Source: Scatosoma sp048465415 (GTDB lineage Bacteria; Bacillota; Clostridia; Christensenellales; Borkfalkiaceae). Taken from it: a DNA stretch of 64,000 nt. The stretch spans positions 186,001 through 250,000 of the forward strand of contig DBFWLO010000019.1 in assembly GCA_048465415.1 (NCBI GenBank), written 5' to 3'. The notes under the pieces were generated by a model. That model did not search any database and had not been told where the DNA came from. It saw nothing but the letters and a program-made list of their open reading frames with translations. Below are positions 18,968 to 28,450 of this stretch, piece after piece. The position numbers and the translations under genes are program-made. Within the stretch, counting starts at the first letter, position 1. Each line of letters begins with the position of its first letter.

Positions 18968-18983
18968 ATGTAAACGTTTACAT
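18968..18983. promoter_or_regulatory. LacI-type operator 2 at the operon start
   Basis: Perfect 16-bp palindrome ATGTAAACGTTTACAT with the CG centre typical of LacI-family sites. It covers the expected first transcribed bases of the leftward operon, an ideal place for repression. Confidence 0.85.
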
Positions 18984-18992
18984 CTTGTCTGT

Positions 18993-19021
18993 ATTATATC
19001 ATAAAAAATATAGGTTGTCAA
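18993..19021 (-). promoter_or_regulatory. Promoter of the GH32/Opp operon
   Basis: Minus strand TTGACA (19021-19016), 17-bp spacer, TATAAT (18998-18993), both perfect. It drives the leftward genes from 18882 down to 4083, which have no internal promoter that I could see. Confidence 0.85.
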
Positions 19022-19076
19022 TACTGTTTGGAAAAATATTTTTAAAATTTTTTCGTAAAAAGGACAAGATTTACAT

Positions 19077-19092
19077 TATGTAACCGTTTTCA
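19077..19092. promoter_or_regulatory. LacI-type operator 3 at the regulator's own promoter
   Basis: TATGTAACCGTTTTCA, a degenerate match to the other two operators, directly abutting the -35 box of the rightward regulator promoter; suggests autoregulation. Confidence 0.65.
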
Positions 19093-19093
19093 C

Positions 19094-19122
19094 TTTACAA
19101 ATTCACATTTTTCTGCTATAAT
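19094..19122 (+). promoter_or_regulatory. Promoter of the LacI-family regulator
   Basis: TTTACA (19094-19099), 17-bp spacer, TATAAT (19117-19122), 30 bp before the start codon. Confidence 0.75.
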
Positions 19123-19151
19123 TTGTTTAAGAAAAAAGGCGGTGAAAAGAG

Positions 19152-20120
19152 ATGATTACGATCAAAGACGTAGCGAACAGAGCACAGGTTTCGACGGCGA
19201 CGGCGTCGAGGGCGCTGAGAAACATCGGATATATCAGCAAGGAGACGTACGAACGGGTGGCGAGCGCGGCGGCGGAGCTCGGCTACATAGCAAATTCCAC
19301 GGCGCAACAGCTCAAAGGCAGTTCGGCAAAGACCATCGGGTTTATCATTTCGGACATCAACAACGAGTATTATTTCGGGATTCTCTCGAATATCCAGCAG
19401 ACGCTGAACAAGCACGGCATGGATCTGATCATCGCGTTCAGTTCGGAAAATCCCGTGGACGAGGAAACGAGCTTCCGTTCGCTGATCGCCAGCCGCGTTT
19501 CCGCGATCTTGTTTACGCCCACGAGCAGACAGAATTCGGAAATTATCCGCGTCGCACGGCAGAACGGAATCAAGGTCATTCAGTTATTCCGGGACATTTA
19601 CGAGGATCTGGACACGATCATCAACGACGACGAATCGGGGTGCCGGCTCGCGGCGAGAAGATTGTTGGAAACGGGCTGCAAACGGCTACTTTTGGTAGAC
19701 GTGGAGTATCGCTATCTCGATTTCAACGAGGTGAAGCCCAATCGCAGCAAAGGCTTTTGCAAGGCGCTGGAAAACGCGAAGCACGCGGAGTATAAGATCA
19801 TCAATTTCCCTCTCGTGAATTACGACGTGCAACAGCTATACGATACGATCGACAGTTTCCGGCCCGACGGGATCATTACGGCCACCAATTTGTCCGGTAT
19901 CGAAGTGCTTTCCTATCTCAAAAAGAAAAAAGCGGAAGAGAAAATCCGCTTTATCACCTTCGACGACAACCGCTGGCTGGAACTCAGCTCGATCACTTCG
20001 ATCAAGCAAAACACGAAAATCCTCACCGACACCATCTATAAATTTATCTGTTCCGACAGCTCTGCCGTGAAAAAGGAAAGTATTCCCCAGACGCTCATTT
20101 TCCGCGACAGCAGCAAATAA
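19152..20120 (+). CDS. LacI-family transcriptional regulator of the GH32/Opp locus
   Basis: A 322-residue regulator. The N-terminal helix-turn-helix (ITIKDVANRAQVSTATASRALRN) and hinge helix (NSTAQQLKGSSAKTIGF) are followed by a periplasmic-binding-like sensor domain (about 60-320). It is divergent from the ten-gene operon; three matching operators lie between them. Expected to repress in the absence of a sugar ligand released by the locus. The ligand is unknown. The ribosome binding site is AGGCGGTGA. Confidence 0.9.
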   Translation: MITIKDVANRAQVSTATASRALRNIGYISKETYERVASAAAELGYIANSTAQQLKGSSAKTIGFIISDINNEYYFGILSNIQQTLNKHGMDLIIAFSSENPVDEETSFRSLIASRVSAILFTPTSRQNSEIIRVARQNGIKVIQLFRDIYEDLDTIINDDESGCRLAARRLLETGCKRLLLVDVEYRYLDFNEVKPNRSKGFCKALENAKHAEYKIINFPLVNYDVQQLYDTIDSFRPDGIITATNLSGIEVLSYLKKKKAEEKIRFITFDDNRWLELSSITSIKQNTKILTDTIYKFICSDSSAVKKESIPQTLIFRDSSK

Positions 20121-20153
20121 ATACCGCAGATTTTCCGTTTTACAAAAAATCAA

Positions 20154-20183
20154 CCCCGCCGATTCCCGAAGGAACCGGCGGGG
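20154..20183. terminator. Bidirectional terminator
   Basis: CCCCGCCG...CGGCGGGG stem extended by TTCC/GGAA, followed by a T-rich run on the plus strand and by TTGATTTTTTGT on the minus strand. It serves the LacI-type gene and the convergent 817-residue protein gene. Confidence 0.85.
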
Positions 20184-20204
20184 CTTTCTTTGTTTTAAAG
20201 AAGA

Positions 20205-22658
20205 TTATTTATCGTCTTTTTTATCCTTGTCGTTCTCTTTGTCGAGTTTCTTCAAGGCGTCGGCGTCTTTCTTATCCCGCTTTGTCCCCTTCTTCGACTT
20301 TTTGCCGTTCTTACCTTCTTCGATTTCTTCCAGCTTTTCATCGGAGGGTTTGACGACCAGGAGAATGATGATCGCGATCAGCATCACGCCCGCAATCGAG
20401 AAGAGCACGACGGAAGCGATGTTGTTTTTCAGCCATTCCGTTTCACCCTTGATCGTATCCATCTTAGCGGTGACGGAATATACCTGATAGCCCGCCGCCT
20501 TTTCCCCGACCAGGCTGCCCTCGGTGAACACGCCGAAGACGAGATAACAGCCGATGTCCTGCGGTTTGAAAGTTTTGGAAGAAGGATACCAGGCATATTT
20601 ATTGTCCGATTTCGCCCAGTCGTCGGGGTGCTTGTCCTCGTCGATGGCGGAGTCGTAAGCCTCGATCTTGCGGAAGATTACGTTCCCGTCTGCGTCCGGC
20701 TTCATGAGATCTTCCGCCGTCACTGTGACGTCGCCGCCCAGTTTCTGCGTAAGCAGCTTCGCGTACAGCTCCGCATAGTAAGCAAGGTAATCCTTATCTT
20801 TCACTTTGGAGAGATCCGCTTCCGCCTTCAATTCTTCAAACTTGATCAATGTGAGATCGTTGATAGTGAAATTCTTCGCATACTTTTTCTGGAAAAGCGT
20901 CGTGTCGAAGAAATACAGTCCGTATTCCTGCTTGTATCCCGAGAGCGCCGTCACCGTGAAATCGTCTACGCTGCGGGTAACGTCGATCACTCCCGTTTTA
21001 ATTTTATCTGCGCTCGTTTCCTCTTCCACAGTGATTCCCTGGTTGGTAACGGAGAAGGTAAAGGAAGGGATTTCCTCTATGTCCCAGACGTTGTCGGCGG
21101 TGATCTTCGTCTTATATCCGTCGACATAGCAATACATCGCATTGCCGATAGGATCGCTGGCCACGACCTTGAACTCGTACAGTCCCAGCGAGGAAAGCGA
21201 CAGCTTTAAGCTCGAAGAGGAGAGACTCGTCGAGGAGGACGCGCTGTCCGAAACCTGCGTCTTATAATAAATGTTGAATTTCAGTTTCTTATAGTCCGTA
21301 TCTTTATCCGCGATCAAACCTCTCAGCGAAGGCAGATAGAAATACGAGTTGGTACCGGCGTAAACGTCCTTCGCCTTTTCCGTCACCAATTCCTGATAGC
21401 GGGCGAACAGCGCTTCGCCTGCGGGCGTAAGCGTCGTCGTCTTGGCTTCGTCGTCGTTGACGATCCCCGCGTACGCGGGGCCTTCCTGCTGACGGTTGAG
21501 CTTGATGTAATCGCCTTCCTTAGCGTTGTCCGGATCCGCCGTTTCGTTCGCGTACCAGTTCAGATAATATTCCTTGCTGTTTTCGCCGGTATGGTCGTTG
21601 TCGCCGAGCGTGAACTTGATCGAGACGAACTCCATGCCGTATTCTTCGTAGACGGAGGTCGTTTCCGCGGCGTCCCCCTCCCCTTTCGTATACACGGTGT
21701 CGAAGAAATAGGTGCTCGTCGTCAGCGTCTTATATGTCTGTTCCGTGTGCGTGGGATTATATTGGTAGTACTCCATCGTCTTGTCGACGGTGGTGTCGAG
21801 TACGTCGATCACCTTATAGTCGAGCGAGAACGGCATACCGAGCATAAAGCTGTAAATCTCTTCGTCGACCACGAGTACGGGCGCCGCCGTATCGGCGATT
21901 TTTCCGTCGTCGTTGAGATCGAAGGCCTGTCCGTTGAGCTCTTTGAAAAAGAGTTTTGTCTGCGACTCTTCCTCCGCTTTATCTTCGGGAAGTTCCGCCG
22001 TGAAGGCAAAAGGCACCATAGGCGTTTTGGAAGAGCTGGAAAAATACTCCGAATAGTTGGAGCCGATATTTTCAAAAGCGCCGATCGTCTGCGCTTCGCC
22101 GCCGCCGACCTTCATCGTCACGAAAAACTGTCCGTCTTCCGCCTCGGCCGCGCCGTTTTTCTGCGCCAGCGCGATCGTGATGTCCGACGTCGCGTCCGCG
22201 GCAGCGATCTCCGCGGCGTCCGCGCCGTCGTTGACTTTGACGGAGAGCTTGCCCTCTTTATTCTCGAACGCGATCGTATTCGTCGATTTATCTTCCTTGA
22301 CGGCCACCGCGGGAGCGTTTTCAAAGGTGAGGTTCATCTTGGAAAAATTCGTATCCCGGAAGGAGAACGTCATAGAAAGGTATTTTACCTCTCCTTTGCC
22401 TTCGTACCATTTCAAGGCGAGCTCGTGCTTGAAGGAAACGTTGCTGCCGGAACGGAGAACGAACGCTAAGGCCGAAGGAGTCTCCTTATCCTGATCCACC
22501 GAAGCGGAATTTTCCGCCGTAAAGATGCGCGAAGGAGAATACAGCGTCCCTTCCGCGTCCGCGGAAACGCCCGAAGCCAGAATACCGCCGCCCAAAGCGG
22601 CCGCGCCGAACGCCGATGCGAGCAGGAGAGTTAAAATTTTTGATTTATACTTTTTCAT
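20205..22658 (-). CDS. Exported membrane-anchored surface protein with charged cytoplasmic tail
   Basis: An 817-residue protein. Signal peptide (1-33), a long extracellular part rich in Ser/Thr/Asp, one membrane segment near residues 740-762 (NNIASVVLFSIAGVMLIAIIILLVV), then a 55-residue tail made almost only of Lys, Asp, Glu and Gly. No known domain is recognised. The extracellular part has beta-rich Ig/cadherin-like stretches (for example AYKTLTTSTYFF and KLSLSSLGLYEFKVVASDPIGN). Monocistronic; its own promoter lies at 22719-22747. Function unknown. Confidence 0.75.
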   Translation of the reverse strand: MKKYKSKILTLLLASAFGAAALGGGILASGVSADAEGTLYSPSRIFTAENSASVDQDKETPSALAFVLRSGSNVSFKHELALKWYEGKGEVKYLSMTFSFRDTNFSKMNLTFENAPAVAVKEDKSTNTIAFENKEGKLSVKVNDGADAAEIAAADATSDITIALAQKNGAAEAEDGQFFVTMKVGGGEAQTIGAFENIGSNYSEYFSSSSKTPMVPFAFTAELPEDKAEEESQTKLFFKELNGQAFDLNDDGKIADTAAPVLVVDEEIYSFMLGMPFSLDYKVIDVLDTTVDKTMEYYQYNPTHTEQTYKTLTTSTYFFDTVYTKGEGDAAETTSVYEEYGMEFVSIKFTLGDNDHTGENSKEYYLNWYANETADPDNAKEGDYIKLNRQQEGPAYAGIVNDDEAKTTTLTPAGEALFARYQELVTEKAKDVYAGTNSYFYLPSLRGLIADKDTDYKKLKFNIYYKTQVSDSASSSTSLSSSSLKLSLSSLGLYEFKVVASDPIGNAMYCYVDGYKTKITADNVWDIEEIPSFTFSVTNQGITVEEETSADKIKTGVIDVTRSVDDFTVTALSGYKQEYGLYFFDTTLFQKKYAKNFTINDLTLIKFEELKAEADLSKVKDKDYLAYYAELYAKLLTQKLGGDVTVTAEDLMKPDADGNVIFRKIEAYDSAIDEDKHPDDWAKSDNKYAWYPSSKTFKPQDIGCYLVFGVFTEGSLVGEKAAGYQVYSVTAKMDTIKGETEWLKNNIASVVLFSIAGVMLIAIIILLVVKPSDEKLEEIEEGKNGKKSKKGTKRDKKDADALKKLDKENDKDKKDDK

Positions 22659-22718
22659 TTAAAGCAATGCCTCGCAATTTTTGTAAACTTTTGCCTTTTA
22701 CAATACTGTGCTTTCTTT

Positions 22719-22747
22719 ATTTTACACCGAAACGCCGCTTTTGTCAA
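22719..22747 (-). promoter_or_regulatory. Promoter of the 817-residue surface protein gene
   Basis: Minus strand TTGACA (22747-22742), 17-bp spacer, TAAAAT (22724-22719). Confidence 0.65.
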
Positions 22748-22794
22748 ACGCATTTTGCGGTGAAATAACCTGTTTTTCTTTTTTTACGAAATTT

Positions 22795-23550
22795 TCACTT
22801 GATTTCCACCGCCTCCGCCAGATCGAACGCCTTCCAGGGCGTTTCGTTCGCGGGCGGATAGGCCAGAAAGCGCAGCCGTTCCTTCGTGACGGGATGGGAA
22901 AAGGAAAGGGAATAGGCCCAAAGCGCCAACCTGCCCTTCTGCGCCAGCGCGCCGCCGTAACGCATATCCCCGTAGACGGGGTGCGAAATTCCCGCCATCT
23001 GGACGCGGATCTGGTGCGTCCGGCCCGTATGCAGCCGCACTTCCGCCAGCGAATACCTGCTTTTGCTTTCGAGGACTTTATAATCGAGCGAAGCAAACTT
23101 CGCGCCGTCCTCCGTCTGCGTGCAGATATACACCATATTGTTGACGGTATTCTTTTTGAGATAATTGGTCAGCGTGCCGCGTTCCGTTTCCGGCGTGCCG
23201 CACAGCACCGTCAGATACCTCTTCTCGAAATCTCCCGATTGGAGCCCTTCCGCAAGCCGCGCCGCCGCCTTCGAGGTCTTGGCGTACACCATCACGCCGC
23301 CCGTCGGCCTGTCCAGTCTGTGCACGAGCCCCACATAGGCGTTTCCGGGCTTTTTATAAGCGATTTTAAGGTACCTTTTGACCATGTCGAGTAAATTGTC
23401 GTCCTTGCTCTCGTCGGGGCAGCAAGCCACCATCTGCGGCTTTAAAACGACGATGATATGGTTATCCTCGTAAAGGATTTCAAACTCGGGAACGTATTTC
23501 TCTTCCGATCCGTTCCCGTTCGTCTTTTCCGCTTCCGTATTCTCAGTCAT
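22795..23550 (-). CDS. RluA-family RNA pseudouridine synthase
   Basis: A 251-residue pseudouridine synthase. The catalytic loop HRLDRPTGG (Asp at about residue 80) and the C-terminal RTHQIRVQMAGISHPVYGD block identify the RluA/RluC/RluD family. It lacks the N-terminal S4 domain, so it is of the shorter type. Target uridines cannot be named. It overlaps the methyltransferase gene by 8 nt, a two-gene RNA modification operon. Confidence 0.9.
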   Translation of the reverse strand: MTENTEAEKTNGNGSEEKYVPEFEILYEDNHIIVVLKPQMVACCPDESKDDNLLDMVKRYLKIAYKKPGNAYVGLVHRLDRPTGGVMVYAKTSKAAARLAEGLQSGDFEKRYLTVLCGTPETERGTLTNYLKKNTVNNMVYICTQTEDGAKFASLDYKVLESKSRYSLAEVRLHTGRTHQIRVQMAGISHPVYGDMRYGGALAQKGRLALWAYSLSFSHPVTKERLRFLAYPPANETPWKAFDLAEAVEIK

Positions 23551-24406
23551 TTACGAAAATTCCTCCCGCGCCGCAGGGAAGAGAAATCCCCTCTTCCGTT
23601 TTGATTCCGACCTCGTAGGCCTCGGCGTGTCCCGGCCGGCCCGCGAGGGTGAGCGTCAGTATATTTTTAAGCACCATAGGTTGAAGCCCCGTGGTATAGC
23701 TGTTGATTAAAAAGAAGAGCGGATCGTCCGAAAGAAGCTGCGAGCAAAGTTCCACGAAGGGAAAAAGATCGTTTTCGATCTTCCACATTTCTCCGTTCGG
23801 GCCCCGGCCGTACGAGGGCGGATCCATAATCACCGCGTCGTATTTATTGCCGCGGCGGATCTCCCGCCGCACGAATTTGAGACAGTCGTCCACGATATAA
23901 CGGATTCCCGCTGTTATCCCCGAAAGCCGCGCGTTTTCGCCCGCGCGCTCCACCATGCCCTTCGCCGCGTCCACGTGCGTCACCGCCGCGCCCGCTTTGG
24001 CGCAGGCCACCGTCGCGCCGCCCGTATAGGCGAAGAGGTTGAGCACTTTGACGGGACGACGCGCGCCCTCGATGAGCGAGGACATGTAATCCCAGTTGAC
24101 GGACTGTTCGGGAAAGAGTCCCGTGTGCTTGAAGCCCATCGGCTTGATCTTGAAACGCAAGTCCAAAGGTTCGTAAGCGAGGTTCCACTCCTCGGGAACC
24201 GGCTTCAAAAATTTCCAGCCGCCGCCCCCCTTTTCGCTCCGCTTATAATACGCGTTGAGCTTCGGGAACGAAAACAGATCGGAGCGCGCCGACCAGATCA
24301 CCTGCGGATCGGGACGGAGGAGGTAAATATCCTTCCAGCGTTCCAGCTTATATCCGTCGCCCGTGGCAACGATCGAATACTCCGTCCAATTCTGCGCGAT
24401 TTTCAT
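23543..24406 (-). CDS. SAM-dependent RNA methyltransferase (RlmI/RlmK-like)
   Basis: A 287-residue class I methyltransferase. Motif I VLNLFAYTGGATVACAKAG, motif II HVDAAKGMVE and the DPPSYGRGPNGE catalytic region match the RlmI/RlmK-type rRNA methyltransferase family. The N-terminal PUA domain of RlmI is missing. The acceptor base is not predictable beyond an rRNA guess. First gene of the operon with the RluA protein. Confidence 0.85.
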   Translation of the reverse strand: MKIAQNWTEYSIVATGDGYKLERWKDIYLLRPDPQVIWSARSDLFSFPKLNAYYKRSEKGGGGWKFLKPVPEEWNLAYEPLDLRFKIKPMGFKHTGLFPEQSVNWDYMSSLIEGARRPVKVLNLFAYTGGATVACAKAGAAVTHVDAAKGMVERAGENARLSGITAGIRYIVDDCLKFVRREIRRGNKYDAVIMDPPSYGRGPNGEMWKIENDLFPFVELCSQLLSDDPLFFLINSYTTGLQPMVLKNILTLTLAGRPGHAEAYEVGIKTEEGISLPCGAGGIFVND

Positions 24407-24553
24407 GCTCGTTCCTTCCCGGGAAACGCCGGCTTTTGCGGCGTCTCTTTTAAAAATAACGCGGGCTTGTTTTTCTTATCTTTTTTCCCGCTCCGACAAA
24501 GCGGCGGAACCGCAAAAAAAGCAAAAGACATAATCCGACATTATGACTTATTT

Positions 24554-24582
24554 ATTATATCGAAAATCCCTTCTTTTGTAAA
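24554..24582 (-). promoter_or_regulatory. Promoter of the RNA-modification operon
   Basis: Minus strand TTTACA (24582-24577), 17-bp spacer, TATAAT (24559-24554). Confidence 0.7.
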
Positions 24583-24613
24583 GTATTTTTTGCATTGAAA
24601 ACAAAAGTAAAAG

Positions 24614-24645
24614 AAAAAAAAGGCGGAAAGTTTTTCTTACCGCCT
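24614..24645 (-). terminator. Terminator of the HPt/signalling operon
   Basis: Minus strand AGGCGG ... CCGCCT stem with 13-nt loop followed by seven T residues, just past the stop of the large signalling protein gene at 24677. Confidence 0.75.
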
Positions 24646-24676
24646 CGGAGCGGCCGCGAAAAAAGGCCTTTTCCGT

Positions 24677-27600
24677 TTATTCCTCTTTGCGGCCTTCCTT
24701 CACGGGCGGCGCTTTCCCCGCCTTGGTCTTATACGGCGTCACGTCGTGACAGCTGAGCATGCACGCGTCGGCGTCGCCCCAGTGAATAAAGGACGCGTCC
24801 GCCAGCGCCCATACGCCGCGCCCGGGATTATACAGTTCCGCCGTCCGGCTGACACGCGAGCGGATCTCCCGCGCGGGACAGCGTTCGCAGGGCGAAGCAC
24901 CGCCGAAAAACGCTTGGTAGCAGCGCATGCCCTTTCGCGCCTCGGGAGCGAGTAGCCGCGCTTTGGCGTTGATATACAGGAGCTCGTACGTATCGGGATC
25001 GATGACGTAAATCCAGGAATTTTGATGATCGAGGATCATACGCAGATCGTCCACCGCAGAAAGCGCGCGGTCTTTTGCCCGCTGCTTGAACAGGAAAGTG
25101 GAGAGAAGTTCGGAGATAAACCGCAGCGCGTCGATCTGGTTCTGCGTCCACATTCTCGTCAGGCGGCAATCGTCGAAACCGACGAATCCCGCAAACCTGC
25201 CTTCGTCGCGCACAGCGCATTGCAGCACCGAACGGATTCCCTGCGCTTTCAGCATCTCGTACTGCTCTTTGGACAATGCGGAAATGTCGGGACAATAAAA
25301 AATCCCGTTTTCGTTGAAATTCTCCCGGTATTTTTGTCCGAACGATTCGTAAGCGACGTATTGCAGGTTTCCGATCTGCGGCGAAATCCCCTCATTGCAC
25401 CACTCGAACGTATTGACGCAGGCCTTGCCGTCGTCGGTATCTTCGAAAATATAGACGCGGCTGACGTTATATTTTTTGCCGATGGTTTCGAGCACGGAGT
25501 GGATAGTGCCTTCCACGTCGCCGGACTCATAGAGATTTTTAAAGGTCCGCAGGATCATCTCGTCGGTATTCAGCCGGTCCGTGTCGTCCGACTCGATATG
25601 CGTACGCGCGGCCAGAACTTTATCCTCGTCCCAGCCGAAAGTATTCGACATGAAAGGTTCGTAGAACAGGAACTGATTTTTCCCGTGCATTTTCACCTGA
25701 TAGAGCGCTTGATCGCAATGCTGATACAGGTCTTCGAGATCCCTGCCGCCGTCGGGACAAAGCGCGATGCCGATACTGCAAGAGAGGGTGAAGTCGCCGA
25801 GTTCTTCTTTGAATACGTCGTGCAGGGCGGTTGTGATTTCACTCATCTTATGATAGAGCGCCCGTTTATCCGCGACTCGGGGAATAAACGCCAGAAATTC
25901 GTCGCCGCCGATGCGCGCCACGATGTCGTCGGCATGAAACAGCCGCTCGAAACGGGCGGCGACTTCCACAAGCACCGCGTCGCCGAACATATGTCCCCGG
26001 GAATCGTTGATGGACTTGAAATTGTCCATATCGATGATCATCATCGCCGAAGTTTCCGACGGACTTTTCCGTTCCAGATATTTACGGATCTTACGCACCG
26101 CGGCGTTTTTATTGTAGAGATTGGTTAAAGAATCGCGGTCGGCCTTATCCATGAGCTCCTGGGTGCGGTGTTTCTCGTTGTCGATATCCGAGATTACGCC
26201 GACGGCTTTGATGGGACTGCCCGAAGCGTCGAACTGCGTCGCCGCGCGGATCCGGCACCACGTATAACGCCCGTTGGACTTGGCGATCCGCACCTCCGCC
26301 TCCCCGTAGGGAAGCCGCGCCTTCACGCCCTTCATCAGTTCGAGAAATCTGGGGATATCCTCGGGCATGATATGCGAGGCTTTGGGGATCCTCTGACTGA
26401 TCTCCTGCGCAATGGGCTCGTAGCCGAATTTCTTTTCCCAGTTGGAAGAATAGAAAATGGTGTCTTTGGGGATATTCCACTCAAATATAATCTCGTTGGT
26501 CTGATCGAGAATGATCTGATGCCGCTCCATCGTGAGACGCAGTTCCTCCTGCGCGCGGCGCATGGGCGTAATATCCATGAGAACGCAGTCGATATATTCC
26601 TTTCCGTCCCGCCCCACCAAAAGCTGCCCCTTGTCGAGCACCCAGATCAGCCGCCCGTCCTTCGTCGTACAGCGGTATTCGAGCGCCAGACGGTTCCCTT
26701 CCGAAAGCTGTTTCTGCATCTGCCTGAAACAGACGGGACGATCCTGTTCGCAGATCATTTCCGCATAATGATTATGAAAACGCTCCGCGATCTCCTCGCG
26801 CATGTATCCGAACAGATTTACAAATTCGTCGTTGACGGATACGATCGTGAGAGAGCGATCGTTGAGGCACCGTTGGATTCCGGCCGGCAGCGCGCGCATA
26901 CACTCTTCCCCGCCGGACGGACGAGCCGCGGACGTCTCTTCGGCGCACTCCTTCCAGATAATCAGGAGCCGGCGCTGTTTGGGATCGTGAATGTCGATGC
27001 GGAGAAAGGTCGCTTCATAGGGCACGTATTCTCCCGAAGTCTGCCTTAGCACACGGTATTTTTGAGTACGTTTCATGAGTCCGCTCTCGAAAAAGTCCTC
27101 GATGAAACCGCCGAGCGTCTGCAAAACGAGGGGGATATCGTCGGGATATACGCATTTTTCCGCGAACGAACGCAGGGATTCGGAAAAAGTCCCGCCCGAA
27201 TACAGTCCCTCAAAATCCTTATTGGGCTGATAGACGAGATGATAAATCCCGCTGTCCCAATCCACTTCCATGACCGTGGAATCGAGATATCTCAAAAGCG
27301 AAAAATATTTCATCTGGTCGAGTTCGAGCGCGCTCGAATATTCCCGGGGCTGCCGCGCATATTGTTTGAGTTCGTACGAATCCTTCTGCGGAGAGTTGCC
27401 GTCCGCGTACGCGCGCGAAAGTTCCGCAAACTGCTTGCGGACGTTTTTCAGACATTCGAGGAGTTTGGGCGAAAACAGACCGCATTCCCCGTTCAGAATC
27501 ATCGTGAATGCAGATTCCGGCGATATCGCTTTTTTATATACCCGGTCGGTCGTGAGAGCGTCGTAACAGTCGGCGATTCCCACCGCCTGCGCGCAGATGG

Positions 27601-28450
27601 GAATACTGTCCCCTTTGAGGCCGTCCGGATATCCTTTTCCGTCCCAGCGCTCGTGGTGATAGCGGCAGATATTGTAAGCGTAGCGCAGGTACTCTTTTTC
27701 GTCCATGCGGTCGAGTCCGGCGAGAATCTCGCAGCCCTTGACCGTGTGCGTCTTCATGATCTCGTACTCTTCTTTCGTCAAAGCCCCCGGCTTATTCAAA
27801 ATCGCGTCGGGAATGGAGATCTTGCCGATGTCGTGAAGCGCGGCGGCGCTCGCGATCACGCCGATGCCGCGCTGCGTCAGTTCGTATTCGGGGTAGCAGC
27901 GGCGCACGTCTTCGAGCAAAGTCTTGGTAAACATGCGGATCCTTAAAACGTGCTGTCCCGTTTCGAGACTGCGGTGCTCGATGACAGAGGAGAGGGTGTC
28001 CATGAGAACTTCCCTGGAATCTCTCAGTTTCGCCGCCTGCTTTTCCACCATCTCTTCGAGGTGCAGCTTATGGCGGTTGAGTTCCACGGCGTTCTGGATC
28101 CGGCGTTTGACGAGATGCGGCTCGAAGGGTTTGGTGATGATATCCGCGGCGCCGAGATCGAAAGCGCGCACCTCGCTCTCCATAGAATCCTCGGAAGTGA
28201 GAATGACGACGGGCACGCGCGCGGCCGAGCCGTCTTTGGAAAGCTCCACCATCACGCCGTAACCGTCGAGGACGGGCATTACCAGATCCAGCAGTACGGC
28301 CGCCAGAGATTCCCGGTATTGCCGAAAAAACATCAGAGCCTGTTCTCCGTTCTCGGCTTCGAGGATATTATATTCCCGCTCGAATAAAGAACGCAGAATG
28401 GCTCTGTTGATTTCCATGTCGTCCACAATCAAAAGGGTATCGCGGTTCAT
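24677..28450 (-). CDS. REC / HD-GYP / PAS / GGDEF / GAF / PAS cyclic-di-GMP signalling protein
   Basis: A 1257-residue multidomain protein: receiver (about 4-122, phospho-acceptor Asp55 in LLDLVMP); HD-GYP phosphodiesterase (about 145-330, ALHDIGK and HHERWDGKGYPDGL intact); two to three PAS-like sensors (about 370-770); GGDEF cyclase (about 780-930, RIGGDEF intact); GAF (about 975-1115); final PAS-like domain with CYQAFFGGASPCERCP. The residue expected to be the inhibitory-site Arg is His (HADD before the GGDEF), so product inhibition may be lost. Both making and breaking of cyclic-di-GMP look possible. No membrane segment. Start at 28450 has GGAGGAAG upstream and overlaps the HPt gene by ATGA. 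Confidence 0.88.
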   Translation of the reverse strand: MNRDTLLIVDDMEINRAILRSLFEREYNILEAENGEQALMFFRQYRESLAAVLLDLVMPVLDGYGVMVELSKDGSAARVPVVILTSEDSMESEVRAFDLGAADIITKPFEPHLVKRRIQNAVELNRHKLHLEEMVEKQAAKLRDSREVLMDTLSSVIEHRSLETGQHVLRIRMFTKTLLEDVRRCYPEYELTQRGIGVIASAAALHDIGKISIPDAILNKPGALTKEEYEIMKTHTVKGCEILAGLDRMDEKEYLRYAYNICRYHHERWDGKGYPDGLKGDSIPICAQAVGIADCYDALTTDRVYKKAISPESAFTMILNGECGLFSPKLLECLKNVRKQFAELSRAYADGNSPQKDSYELKQYARQPREYSSALELDQMKYFSLLRYLDSTVMEVDWDSGIYHLVYQPNKDFEGLYSGGTFSESLRSFAEKCVYPDDIPLVLQTLGGFIEDFFESGLMKRTQKYRVLRQTSGEYVPYEATFLRIDIHDPKQRRLLIIWKECAEETSAARPSGGEECMRALPAGIQRCLNDRSLTIVSVNDEFVNLFGYMREEIAERFHNHYAEMICEQDRPVCFRQMQKQLSEGNRLALEYRCTTKDGRLIWVLDKGQLLVGRDGKEYIDCVLMDITPMRRAQEELRLTMERHQIILDQTNEIIFEWNIPKDTIFYSSNWEKKFGYEPIAQEISQRIPKASHIMPEDIPRFLELMKGVKARLPYGEAEVRIAKSNGRYTWCRIRAATQFDASGSPIKAVGVISDIDNEKHRTQELMDKADRDSLTNLYNKNAAVRKIRKYLERKSPSETSAMMIIDMDNFKSINDSRGHMFGDAVLVEVAARFERLFHADDIVARIGGDEFLAFIPRVADKRALYHKMSEITTALHDVFKEELGDFTLSCSIGIALCPDGGRDLEDLYQHCDQALYQVKMHGKNQFLFYEPFMSNTFGWDEDKVLAARTHIESDDTDRLNTDEMILRTFKNLYESGDVEGTIHSVLETIGKKYNVSRVYIFEDTDDGKACVNTFEWCNEGISPQIGNLQYVAYESFGQKYRENFNENGIFYCPDISALSKEQYEMLKAQGIRSVLQCAVRDEGRFAGFVGFDDCRLTRMWTQNQIDALRFISELLSTFLFKQRAKDRALSAVDDLRMILDHQNSWIYVIDPDTYELLYINAKARLLAPEARKGMRCYQAFFGGASPCERCPAREIRSRVSRTAELYNPGRGVWALADASFIHWGDADACMLSCHDVTPYKTKAGKAPPVKEGRKEE

